In this document: positions 1 through 10,163 of the stretch, piece by piece
Position numbering within the stretch: position 1 is the stretch's first letter
Layout of the letters: every line of letters starts with the position of its first letter
From: Brugia malayi
Lineage: Eukaryota > Nematoda > Chromadorea > Rhabditida > Onchocercidae
Assembly (NCBI RefSeq): GCF_000002995.4
Contig: NW_025062421.1
Location: forward strand, 1-11,849
DNA: 11,849 nt
Direction: 5' to 3'
The notes under the pieces: generated by a model
What the model saw: the letters and a program-made list of their open reading frames with translations, nothing else
The model's database searches: none
Told to the model about the DNA's origin: nothing
Position numbers and translations under genes: made by a program

Positions 1-206
1 TTTAAATTTGAATTTAAATTTAATTTAAATTCTTAAATTGAACTAAAAATCATGATTAATTGAATGTTTTATTAATTTTGCTGATAAATTTAATGCGCAA
101 AACTAAATTACAAAGGCTTATTTTAATATTTAAAACTATAAAATGACAACACCAATATAGGATCAGCACTGTACTGGAACGTAACGTAGTCAATTAGGTT
201 CAAAAT
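1..206. repeat. Partial monomer at the left edge
   Basis: The window opens inside the A/T palindromic tract, so the first 115 bp or so of this monomer are missing. The rest follows the usual order: TCATGATTAATTG (50-62), the GCGCAAAAC region, the TATAAAATGAC motif and the core. The core is abnormal: after GGATCAGCACTG it reads TACTGGAACGTAACGTAGTC instead of the usual GGCACAACGCACGTAACATAGTC. Given the noise in this half, that may be sequencing error. Confidence 0.9.
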
Positions 207-3200
207 AAGCTTTTTTTAGCAGTTTTGGCACTTAATTAAAATTGAAATGATAAATTAGAACCAATTTCCCTTGTCTAATGTAAGAAAACTATAACAAATT
301 TTAAAATTTTTTAAAAATTCAAAATTTAAATTTGAATTAAATTTAATTTAAATTCTTAGAATTGAAACTAAAATCATGATTAATTGAATGTTTTATTAAT
401 TTTGCTGATAAAATTATGCGCAAAACTTAATTACAAAAGGCGTATTTTATATTTTGAACTATAAAATGACAACACAATATAGGATCAGCACTGGCACAAC
501 GCACGTAACATAGTCAATTAGGTTCAAAATAAGCTTTTTTTAGCAGTTTGCCACTTAATTAAAATTAAAATTGATAAATTAGAACCAATTTCCGTTGTCT
601 AATGTAAGAAAACTATAACAAATTTAAAATTTTTAAAAAATCAAAATTTAAATTTGAATTTAAATTTAATTTAAATTCTTAAATTGAACTAAAATCATGA
701 TTAATTGAATGTTTTATTAATTTTTGCTGATGAATTTATGCCGCAAAACTTAATTACAAAGCTTATTTTAATATTTAAACTATAAAATGACAACACAATA
801 TAGGACCAGCACTGGTACAATGCACGTAACATAGTCAATTAGGTAGTCAAAATAAGCTTTTTTTTAGCAGTTTGGCACTTAATTAAAATTGAAATTGATA
901 AATTAGAACCAATTTCCTTGTCTAATGTAAGAAAACTATAACAAATTTTAAAATTTTTAAAAAAATTCAAAATTTTAAATTTGAATTTAAATTTAATTTA
1001 AATTCTTAAATTGAACTAAAATCATGATTAATTGAATGTTTTATTAAATTTTGCTGATAAATTTATGCGCAAGAACTTAATTACAAAGCGTATTTTAATA
1101 TTTAGAACTATAAAATGACAACACAATATAGGATCAGCACTGGCACAAACGCACGTAACATAGTCAATTAGGTTCAAAATAAGCTTTTTTTAGCCAGTTT
1201 TGACAACTTAATTAAAATTAAAATTGATAAATTAGAACCAATTTCCTTGTCTAATGTAAGAAAACTATAACAAATTTTAAAATTTTTAAAAAATTCAAAA
1301 TTTAAATTTGAATTAAAATTTAAATTCTTAAATTGAACTAAAATCATGATTAATTGAATGTTTTATTAAATTTTGCTGATAAATTATGCGCAAAACTTAA
1401 TTACAAAGGCGTATTTTAAATATTTAAACTATAAAATGACAACACAATATAGGATCAGCACTTGGTACAGACGCACGTAAACATAGTCAAGTTAGGTTCA
1501 AAATAAGCTTTTTTTAGCAGTTTGGCACTTAATTAAAATTGAAAATTGATAATTTAGAACCAATTTCCTTGCCTAATGTAAGAAAACTATAACAAACTTT
1601 AAAATTTTTTAAAAATTCAAAATTTAAAATTTGAATTTAAATTTAATTTAAATTCTTAAATTGAATTAAAATCATGATTAATTGAAAGTTTTATTAATTT
1701 TGCTGATGAATTTATGCGCAAAACTTAATTACAAAGGCGTATTTTAATATTTAAACTATAAAATGACAACACAATATAGGACCAGCACTGGTACAATGCA
1801 CGTAACATAGTCAATTAGGTTCAAAATAAGCTTTTTTTTAGCAGTTTTGGCACTTAATTAAAATTGAAAATTGATAAATTAGAACCAATTTCCTTGTCTA
1901 ATGTAAGAAAACTATAACAAATTTTAAAATTTTTAAAAATTCAAAATTTAAATTTGAATTTAAATTTAATTTAAATCTTAAATTAATAAAATCATGATTA
2001 ATTGAAAGTTTTATTAATTTTGCTGATGAAATTTATGCGCAAAACTTAATTACAAAGGCTTATTTTAATATTTAAACTATAAAATGACAACACAATATAG
2101 GATCAGCACTGGCACAGACGCACGTAACATAGTCAATTAGGTTCAAAATAAGCTTTTTTTAGCAGTTTGGCACTTAAATTATAATTGAAATTGATAAATT
2201 AGAACCAATTTCCTTGTCTAAATGTAAGAAAACTATAACAAATTTTAAAATTTTTAAAAAATTCAAAATTTAAATTTTGAATTTAAATTTAATTTAAATT
2301 CTTAAATTGAATTAAAATCATTGATTAATTGAAAGTTTTTATTAATTTTGCTGTTGAAATTATGCGCAAACCTTAATTACAAAGGCGTATTTTAATATTT
2401 AAACTATAAAATGGACTACACAATATAGGATCAGCACTGGGTACAATGCACGTAACATAGTCAATTAGGTTCAAAATAAGCTTTTTTTAGCAGTTTTGGC
2501 ACTAATTAAAATGAAAATTGATAAATTAGAACCAATTTCCCTGTCTAATGTAAGAAAACTATAACAAATTTTAAATTTTAAAAAATTCAAAATTTAAATT
2601 TGAATTTAAATTTAATTTAAATTCTTAAATTGAATTAAAATCATGATTAATTGAAAGTTTTATTAATTTTGCTGATGAATTTATGCGCAAACTTAATTAC
2701 AAAGCGTATTTTTAATATTTAAACTATAAAATGACAACACAATATAGGATCAGCACTGGCACAACGCACGTAACATAGTCAATTAAGGTTCAAAATAAGC
2801 TTTTTTTAGCAGTTTGGCACTTAATTTAAAAATTGAAATTGATAAATTAGAACCAATTTCCTTGTCTAATGTAAGAAAAACTATAACTAATTTTAAAATT
2901 TTTAAAAAATTCAAAATTTAAATTTGAATTTAAATTTAATTTAAATCTTTAAATTGAACTAAAATCATGATTAATTGAATGTTTTATTAATTTTTGCTGA
3001 TAAATTTATGCGCAAAACTTAATTACAAAGGCGTATTTTAATATTTAAACTATAAAATGACAACACAATATAAGGATCAGCACTGGCACAACGCACGTAA
3101 CATAGTCAATTAGGTTCAAAATAAGCTTTTTTTAGCAGTTTGGCATTTAATTAAAATTAAAATTGATAAATAGAACCAATTTCCTTGTCTAATGTAAGAA

Positions 3201-6200
3201 AACTATAACAATTTTAAAATTTTTAAAAAATTCAAAATTTAAATTTGAATTTAAATTTATTTAAATTCTTAAATTGAACTAAAATCATGATTAATTGAAT
3301 GTTTTATTAATTTTGCTGATAAATTTATGCGCAAACTTAATTACAAAGGCGTATTTTAATATTTAAACTATAAAATGACTACACAAACTATAGGATCAGC
3401 ACTGGCACAACGCACGTAACATAGTCAATTAGGTTCAAAATAAGCTTTTTTAGCAGTTTGGCACTTAATTATAATTGAAATTGATAAATTAGAACCAATT
3501 TCCTTGTCTAATGTAAGAAAACTATAACAATTTTAAAATTTTTAAAAAATTCAAAATTTAAATTTGAATTTAAATTTAATTTAAATTCTTAAATTGAACT
3601 AAAATCATGATTAATTGAATGTTTTTATTAATTTTGCTGATAAATTTATGCGGCAAAACTTAATTACAAAGGCTTATTTTAATATTTAAACTATAAAATG
3701 ACAACACATTATAGGATCAGCACTGGCACAACGCACGTAACATAGTCAATTAGTTCAAAATAAGCTTTTTTTAGCAGTTTGGACACTTAATTAAAATTGA
3801 AAATTGATAAATTAGAACCATTTCCTTGTCTAATGTAAGAAAACTATAAACAAATTTTGAATTTTTTAAAAATTCAAAATTTAAATTTGAATTTAAATTT
3901 AATTTAAATTCTTAAATTGAACTAAAATCATGGATTAATTGAATGTTTTATTAATTTTTGCTGATGAATTTATGCGCAAAACTTAATTACAAAAGCTTAT
4001 TTTAATATTTAAACTATAAAATGACAACACAATATAGGATCAGCACTGGCACAACGCACGTAACATAGTCAATTAGGTTCAAAATAAGCTTTTTTTAGCA
4101 GTTTGGCAACTTAATTAAAATTGAAATTGATAAATTAGAACCAATTTCCTTGTCTAATGTAAGAAACTATAACAAATTTTTAAAATTTTTAAAAAATTCA
4201 AATTTAAATTTGAATTTAAATTTAATTTAAATTCTTAAATTGAATTAAAATCATGATTAATTGAATGTTTTATTAATTTTGCTGATGAATTTATGCGCAA
4301 AACTTAATTACAAAGGCTTATTTTAATATTTAAACTATAAAATGACAACACAATATAGGATCAGCACTGGCACAAACGCACGTAACATAGTCAATTAGGT
4401 TCAAAATAAGCTTTTTTAGCAGTTTTGGCACTTAATTAAAATTAAAAATGATAAATTAGAAACCAATTTCCTTGTCTAATGTAAGAAAACTATAACAAAT
4501 TTAAAATTTTTAAAAAAATTCAAATTTAAATTTAAATTTAAATTTAATTTAAATTCTTAAATGAACTAAAATCATGATTAATTGAATGTTTATTAATTTT
4601 GCTGATAAATTTATGCGCAAAATTAATTACAAAGGCTTATTTTAATATTTAAACCTATAAAATGACAACACAATATAGGATCAGCACTGGCACAACGCAC
4701 GTAACATAGTCAATTAGGGGTTCAAATAAGCTTTTTTTTAGCAGTTGGCACTTAATTAAAATTAAAATTGATAAATTAGAACCAATTTCCTTGTCTAATG
4801 TAAGAAAACTATAACAAATTTTAAAATTTTTAAAAAATTCAAAATTTAAATTGAATTTAAATTTAATTTAAAATTCTTAAATCGAACTAAAATCATGATT
4901 ATTGAATGTTTTAATTAATTTTGCTGATGAATTTATGCGCAAAACTTAATTACAAAGCACGTATTTTAATATTTAAACTATAAAATGACAACACAATATA
5001 GGACCAGCACTTGGTACAATGCACGTAACATAGTCAATTAGTTCAAAATAAGCTTTTTTTTAGCAGTTTGTGGACTTAATTAAAATTAAAATTGATAAAT
5101 TAGAACCAATTTCCTTGTCTAATGTAAGAAAACTACACAAATTTTAAATTTTTAAAAAATTCAAAATTTAAATTTGAATTTAAATTTAATTTAAATTCTA
5201 AAACTTTCAATTAAATCATGATTAATTGAAAGTTTTATTAATTTTGCTTGCACGAATTTATGCGCAAAACTTAATTACAAAGGCTTATTTAATATTTAAA
5301 CTATAAAATGACAACACAATATAGGATCCAGCACTGGTACAAACGCCACGTAACATAGTCAATTAGGTTCAAAATAAGCTTTTTAGCAGTTTTGGCACTT
5401 AATTAAAATTAAAATTGAATAAATTTAGAACCAATTTCCTTATCTAATGTAAGAAAACTATAACAAATTTAAAATTTTAAAAAATTCAAAATAAATTTGA
5501 ATTTAAATTTAATTTAAATTCTTAAATTGAATTAAAATCATGATTATTGAATGTTTTATAATTTTGCTGATAAATTTATGCGCAAAACTTAATTACAAAA
5601 AAGGCGTATTTTAATATAAACTATAAAATGACAACACAATATAGGATCAGCACTGAACAACGCACGTAACAGTCAATTAAGGTTCAAAATAAGCTTTTTT
5701 TTAGCAGTTTGGCACTTAATTAAAATTGAAATTGATAAATTAGAACCAATTCCTTGTCTAATGTAAGAAAACTACAAACAAATTTAAAATTTTAAAAAAT
5801 TCAAAATTTAAATTTAATTTAAATTTCTTAAATTCTTAAATTGAATTAAAATCATGATTAATTGAAAGTTTTATTTATTTTTTGCTTGATGAATTATGCG
5901 CAAAACTTAATTACAAAGGCTTATTTTAATATTTAAACTATAAAATGACAACACAATATAGGATCAGCACTGGCACAACGCACGTAACGTAACATAGTCA
6001 ATTAGGTTCAAAATAAGCTTTTTTTAGCAGTTTGGCACTTAATTAAAATTGAAATTGATAAATTAGAACCAATTTCCTTGTCTAATGTAAGAAAACTATA
6101 ACAGATTTTAAAATTTTTCAAAAATTCAAAATTTAAATTTGAATTTAAATTTAATTTAAATTCTTAAATTGAATTAAAAACACGATTAATTGAATGTTTT

Positions 6201-6325
6201 ATTAATTTTGCTGATAAATTTATGCGCAAAACTAAATTACAAAGGCGTATTTTAATATTTAAACTATAAATGACAACACAATATAGGATCAGCACTGGAA
6301 CAACGCAGTCAATTAGGTTCAAAAT
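207..6325. repeat. Satellite copies 1-19, indel-noisy segment
   Basis: Nineteen monomers (anchors 207 to 6015) have successive spacings of 324, 323, 327, 324, 323, 322, 328, 319, 326, 319, 320, 324, 322, 320, 322, 326, 315, 324 and 311 bp. Nearly every copy has several private one-base gains or losses, for example ACACCAATATAG near 150, TGCCGCAAAAC near 740, TAGGGGTTC near 4718 and a repeated GTAAC near 5985. Most carry the common core (GGATCAGCACTGGCACAACGC). Copies 3, 6 and 16 carry the alternative core (GGACCAGCACTGGTACAATGC, with an extra T in 16), and copies 5, 8 and 17 are mixed. Copy 11 has the linked pair GACTACAC upstream and TTAATTATAATTG downstream that recurs in later copies. The final 311-bp spacing is a real-looking 9-bp core deletion. 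Confidence 0.93.
6301..6310. other. 9-bp deletion in the core of copy 20
   Basis: The core reads CAACGCAGTC where neighbouring copies read CAACGCACGTAACATAGTC; ACGTAACAT is missing. The same deletion occurs once more, at 10774-10783, so it is an inherited variant and not a read error. It explains the 311-bp and 312-bp spacings that end at copies 20 and 34. Confidence 0.88.
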
Positions 6326-6648
6326 AAGCTTTTTTTAGCAGTTTTGGCACTTAATTAAAATTGAAATTGATAAATTAGAACCAATTTCCTTGTCTAATGT
6401 AAGAAAACTATAACAAATTTTAAATTTTTTAAAAAATTCAAAAATTTAAATTTGAATTTAAATTTAATTTAAATTCTTAAATTGAATTAAAATCATGATT
6501 AATTGAAAGTTTTATTAATTTTGCTGATGAATTTATGCGCAAAACTTAATTACAAAGGCTTATTTTAATATTTAAACTATAAAATGACAACACAATATAG
6601 GATCAGCACTGGAACAACGCACGTAACACAGTCAATTAGGTTCAAAAT
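6326..6648. repeat. Satellite copy 20
   Basis: A full monomer whose own core, just upstream, carries the 9-bp deletion. The body is of the common type (GGCACTTAATTAAAATTG). It ends in the core of copy 21, which has GGAACAACGC and ACACAGTC in place of GGCACAACGC and ACATAGTC. Small homopolymer differences near 6420-6445 are the last of the noise typical of the left half. Confidence 0.93.
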
Positions 6649-6971
6649 AAGCTTTTTTTTAGCAGTTTTGGCATTTAATTAAAATTGAAATTGATAAATT
6701 AGAACCAATTTCCTTGTCTAATGTAAGAAAACTATAACAAATTTTAAAATTTTTAAAAAATTCAAAATTTAAATTTGAATTTAAATATAATTTAAATTCT
6801 TAAATTTAACTAAAATCATGATTAATTGAATGTTTTATTAATTTTGCTGATGAATTTATGCGCAAAACTTAATTACAAAGGCTTATTTTAATATTTAAAC
6901 TATAAAATGACAACACAATATAGGACCAGCACTGGTACAATGCACGTAACATAGTCAATAAGGTTCAAAAT
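6649..6971. repeat. Satellite copy 21, donor-like for copy 34
   Basis: A clean monomer with private markers: a T8 run, GGCATTTAATT, AAATATAATTTAAATTC in the A/T tract (palindrome arms shortened to 10 bp) and TTAAATTTAACT. Positions 6649-6854 match 10799-11004 without a difference by eye, which makes copy 34 its close relative. Confidence 0.94.
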
Positions 6972-7292
6972 AAGCTTTTTTTAGCAGTTTGACACTTAAT
7001 TAAAATTAAAATTGACAAATTAGAACTAATCTCCTTGTCTAATGTAAGAAAACTACAACAAATTTTAAAATTTTTAAAAAATTCAAGATTTAAATTTGAA
7101 TTTAAATTTTATTTAAATTCTTATATTGAACTAAAATCATGATTAATTGAAGGTTTTATTAAGTTTGCTGATGAAATTATGCGCAAAACTTAATTACAAA
7201 GGCGTATTTTAATATTTGAACTATAAAATGACAACACAATATAGGACCAGCACTGGTACAATGCACGTAACATAGTAAATTAGGTTCAAAAT
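6972..7292. repeat. Satellite copy 22, alternative-core type
   Basis: The upstream core is the alternative form (GGACC, GGTACAATGC), followed by AATAAGG. The body carries GACACTTAATT, GACAAATTAGAACTAATCTCC, AACTACAAC and TTCAAGATTT. These private markers recur together in copy 36. Confidence 0.94.
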
Positions 7293-7615
7293 AAGCATTT
7301 TTTTAGCAGTTTTGGAACTTAATTAAAATTAAAATTGATAAGTTTGAACCAATTTCCTCATCAAATGTAAGAAAACTACAACAAATTTTAAAATTTTTAA
7401 AAAATTCAAAATTTAAATTTGAATTTAAATTTAATTTAAATTCTTAAATTGAATTAAAATCATGATTAATTGAAAGTTTTATTAATTTTGCTGATGAAAT
7501 TATGCGCAAAACTTAATTACAAAGGCGTATTTTAATATTTGAACTATAAAATGACAACACAATATAGGACCAGCACTGGTACAATGCACGTAACATAGTA
7601 AATTAGGTTCAAAAT
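7293..7615. repeat. Satellite copy 23, type B, HindIII site lost
   Basis: The only copy whose anchor is changed, AAGCATTTTTTT in place of AAGCTTTTTTT. It is otherwise the first full type B copy: alternative core with TAGTAAATTAGG upstream, then GGAACTTAATTAAAATTAAAATTG, GATAAGTTTGAACC, TCCTCATCAAATG and AACTACAAC. The body is nearly identical to that of copies 24, 26 and 32. Confidence 0.94.
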
Positions 7616-7726
7616 AAGCTTTTTTTTAGCAGTTTTGGAACTTAATTAAAATTAAAATTGATAAGTTTGAACCAATTTCCTCATCAAATGTAAGAAAACT
7701 ACAACAAATTTTAAAATTTTTAAAAA

Positions 7727-7747
7727 ATTCAAAATTTAAATTTGAAT
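7727..7747. repeat. 7-bp inverted repeat in the A/T tract (reference copy)
   Basis: Arms ATTCAAA (7727-7733) and TTTGAAT (7741-7747) flank a 7-base centre, ATTTAAA, which is itself almost symmetrical. It occurs in nearly every copy and overlaps the larger palindrome to its right, so the two structures would compete if extruded. The biological role is unknown. Confidence 0.85.
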
Positions 7748-7766
7748 TTAAATTTAATTTAAATTC
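7744..7766. repeat. 23-bp near-perfect palindrome, one per monomer (reference copy)
   Basis: Arms GAATTTAAATT and AATTTAAATTC are exact reverse complements around a single T, giving an 11-bp dyad. It sits at the right end of about 75 bp of almost pure A/T (roughly 7701-7775) that also holds AATTTTAAAATT, a perfect 12-bp palindrome. Most copies keep it; copies 28 and 29 have lost it through an 11-bp shortening. Such tracts can bend, melt or form cruciforms, which is inference here. Confidence 0.88.
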
Positions 7767-7889
7767 TTAAATTGAATTAAAATCATGATTAATTGAAAGT
7801 TTTATTAATTTTGCTGATGAAATTATGCGCAAAACTTAATTACAAAGGCGTATTTTAAAATTTAAACTATAATATGACTACACAATATA

Positions 7890-7930
7890 GGATCAGCACT
7901 GGCACAACGCACGTAACATAGTCAATTAGG
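7890..7930. other. G+C-rich conserved core of the monomer (reference copy)
   Basis: This 41-bp stretch from GGATCAGCACTGG to CAATTAGG is about 49% G+C inside a 22% G+C unit. It comes in two main forms: common (GGATC, GGCACAACGC) and alternative (GGACC, GGTACAATGC). No CENP-B box (the TTCG and CGGG landmarks) is present. High complexity and conservation make it the likeliest place for a sequence-specific protein to bind, but that is inference. Confidence 0.75.
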
Positions 7931-7938
7931 TTCAAAAT

Positions 7939-8259
7939 AAGCTTTTTTTAGCAGTTTGGCACTTAATTATAATTGAAATTGATAAATTAGAACCAATTTC
8001 CTTGTCTAATGTAAGAAAACTATAACAAATTTTAAAATTTTTAAAAAATTCAAAATTTAAATTTGAATTTAAATTTAATTTAAATTCTTAAATTGAATTA
8101 AAATCATGATTAATTGAAAGTTTTATTAATTTTGCTGATGAAATTATGCGCAAAACTTAATTACAAAGGCGTATTTTAATATTTGAACTATAAAATGACA
8201 ACACAATATAGGACCAGCACTGGTACAATGCACGTAACATAGTAAATTAGGTTCAAAAT
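7939..8259. repeat. Satellite copy 25, type C then type B leader
   Basis: The body begins with the type C marker TTAATTATAATTG, then the common GATAAATTAGAACC. Its second half changes to the type B leader (ATATTTGAACTATAAAATGACAAC and the alternative core with TAGTAAATTAGG). It matches copy 31 with one visible difference, TTAATTATAATTG against TTAATTAAAATTG. Confidence 0.94.
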
Positions 8260-8581
8260 AAGCTTTTTTTAGCAGTTTTGGAACTTAATTAAAATTAAAA
8301 TTGATAAGTTTGAACCAATTTCCTCATCAAATGTAAGAAAACTACAACAAATTTTAAAATTTTTAAAAAATTCAAAATTTAAATTTGAATTTAAATTTAA
8401 TTTAAATTCTTAAATTGAATTAAAATCATGATTAATTGAAAGTTTTATTAATTTTGCTGATGAAATTATGCGCAAAACTTAATTACAAAGGCGTATTTTA
8501 AAATTTAAACTATAATATGACTACACAATATAGGATCAGCACTGGCACAACGCACGTAACATAGTCAATTAGGTTCAAAAT
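8260..8581. repeat. Satellite copy 26, type B
   Basis: Same sequence as copies 24 and 32 except for a T7 run instead of T8. It is the second B member of the B-C pair tandemly duplicated at 7616-8902. Confidence 0.95.
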
Positions 8582-8902
8582 AAGCTTTTTTTAGCAGTTT
8601 GGCACTTAATTATAATTGAAATTGATAAATTAGAACCAATTTCCTTGCCTAATGTAAGATAACTATAACTAATTTTAAAATTTTTAAAAAATTCAAAATT
8701 TAAATTTGAATTTAAATTTAATTTAAATTCTTAAATTGAAATAAAATCACGATTAATTGAATGTTTTATTAACTTTGCTGATAAATTTATGCGCAAAACT
8801 TAATTACAAAAGCGTATTTTAATATTTAAACTATAAAATGACAACACAATATAGGATCAGCACTGGCACAACGCACGTAACATAGTCAATTAGGTTCAAA
8901 AT
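8582..8902. repeat. Satellite copy 27, type C with GCCTAATG tail
   Basis: It starts like copy 25 (TTAATTATAATTG) but then carries a private set: TTGCCTAATGTAAGATAACT, ATAACTAATTTT, GAAATAAAATCACGATTAATTG and TTAACTTTGCTG. The same set appears only in copy 33. It leads into the common core of copy 28 through CAAAAGCG. Confidence 0.94.
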
Positions 8903-9212
8903 AAGCTTTTTTTAGCAGTTTGGCACTTAATTAAAATTGAAATTGATAAATTAGAACCAATTTCCTTGTCTAATGTAAGAAAACTATAACAAACTTTAAA
9001 ATTTTTAAAAAATTCAAAATTTAAATTTGAATTTAATTTCTAAAATTGAACTGAAATCATGATTAATTGAATGTTTTATTAACTTTGCTGATAAATTTAT
9101 GCGCAAAACTTAATTACAAAAGCGTATTTTAATATTTAAACTATAAAATGACTACACAATATAGGATCAGCACTGGCACAACGCACGTAACATAGTCAAT
9201 TAGGTTCAAAAT
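8903..9212. repeat. Satellite copy 28, 310-bp short variant
   Basis: The unit is 310 bp because the A/T tract is 11 bp shorter: at 9029-9051 it reads GAATTTAATTTCTAAAATTG and then AAC, so the 23-bp palindrome is gone. Other markers are AACAAACTTTAAAAT, CTGAAATCATG and TTAACTTTGCTG. Confidence 0.94.
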
Positions 9213-9522
9213 AAGCTTTTTTTAGCAGTTTGGCACTTAATTATAATTGAAATTGATAAATTAGAACCAATTTCCTTGTCTAATGTAAGAAAACTATAAC
9301 AAACTTTAAAATTTTTAAAAAATTCAAAATTTAAATTTGAATTTAATTTCTAAAATTGAACTAAAATCATGATTAATTGAATGTTTTATTAACTTTGCTG
9401 ATAAATTTATGCGCCTAACTTAATTACAAAAGCGTATTTTAATATTTAAACTATAAAATGACTACACAATATAGGGTCAGCACTGGCACAACGCACGTAA
9501 CATAGTCAATCAGGTTCAAAAT
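9213..9522. repeat. Satellite copy 29, 310-bp short variant
   Basis: A tandem sister of copy 28 with the same shortened tract at 9339-9361 and the same ACAAACTTT and AACTTTGCTG markers. Differences include TTAATTATAATTG for TTAATTAAAATTG, CTAAAATCATG for CTGAAATCATG and GCGCCTAACTT for GCGCAAAACTT. It ends in a core starting GGGTCAGCAC. Confidence 0.94.
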
Positions 9523-9842
9523 AAGCTTTTTTTAGCAGTTTGGCACTTAATTAAAATTGAAATTGATAAATTAGAACCAATTTCCTTGCCTAATGTAAGA
9601 TAACTATAACAGATTTTAAAATTTTTCAAAAATTCAAATTTTAAATTTGAATTTTAATTTAATTTAAATTCTTAAATTGAATCAAAATATGATTAATTGA
9701 AAGTTTTATTAATTTTGCTGATGAATTTATGCGCAAAACTTAATTAAAAAGGCTTATTTTAATATTTAAACTAAAAAATGACAACACAATATAGGATCAG
9801 CACTGGCACAACGCACGTAACATAGTCAATTAGGTTCAAAAT
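9523..9842. repeat. Satellite copy 30, mosaic
   Basis: The core upstream has GGGTC and ATCAGG variants. The body carries TTGCCTAATGTAAGATAACT (as in copies 27 and 33), then ATAACAGATTTTAAAATTTT followed by CAAAAATTC (as in copy 19). The palindrome is disturbed (GAATTTTAATTTAATTTAAA), and the TCATGATT motif is reduced to ATATGATT near 9687. The tail has TTAATTAAAAAGGC and ACTAAAAAATGAC in place of TTAATTACAAAGGC and ACTATAAAATGAC, so the TATA-like motif is lost here. Confidence 0.92.
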
Positions 9843-10163
9843 AAGCTTTTTTTAGCAGTTTGGCACTTAATTAAAATTGAAATTGATAAATTAGAACCAA
9901 TTTCCTTGTCTAATGTAAGAAAACTATAACAAATTTTAAAATTTTTAAAAAATTCAAAATTTAAATTTGAATTTAAATTTAATTTAAATTCTTAAATTGA
10001 ATTAAAATCATGATTAATTGAAAGTTTTATTAATTTTGCTGATGAAATTATGCGCAAAACTTAATTACAAAGGCGTATTTTAATATTTGAACTATAAAAT
10101 GACAACACAATATAGGACCAGCACTGGTACAATGCACGTAACATAGTAAATTAGGTTCAAAAT
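9843..10163. repeat. Satellite copy 31, relative of copy 25
   Basis: A common-type body followed by the type B leader and alternative core, as in copy 25. It begins the second copy of the three-monomer block seen at 7939-8810. Confidence 0.94.

Larger units (their letters stand above)
7616..7938. repeat. Satellite copy 24, clean type B reference monomer
   Basis: A well-behaved 323-bp unit with about 70 G/C bases, or 22% G+C. It has T8 after AAGC, the type B body, intact palindromes and TGCGCAAAAC. Its second half carries the type C leader (GTATTTTAAAATTTAAACTATAATATGACTACAC, split here by the core start) and ends in the common core of copy 25. By eye it is identical to copy 32 and differs from copy 26 by one T in the T-run. 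Confidence 0.95.

Noticed and set aside
3053..3103. A 15-codon reading frame from ATGAC in the TATA-like motif through the core to TAG, present in many copies
   Set aside because: It is short and lies in the most complex part of the unit, where chance frames survive. It has no ribosome-site context, and it is broken in several copies by indels and the 9-bp deletion. Its persistence follows from repeat homogeneity.
5200..5262. Divergent patch in copy 16 (TTCTAAAACTTTCAATTAAATC and TTGCTTGCACGAATTT) as an insertion or foreign sequence
   Set aside because: It still aligns base by base with the monomer apart from local errors and lies in the noisy half, so read error is the simpler reading.
7689..7730. 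CENP-B box
   Set aside because: No copy shows the TTCG and CGGG landmarks on either strand.
7616..7938. Monomer as an ancient dimer of two related halves of about 160 bp
   Set aside because: AAACTATAA, GATAAATT and TTAATT motifs appear in both halves, but their spacings disagree (for example about 35 against 47 bp between GATAAATT and AAACTATA). In sequence this A/T-rich such matches are expected by chance.
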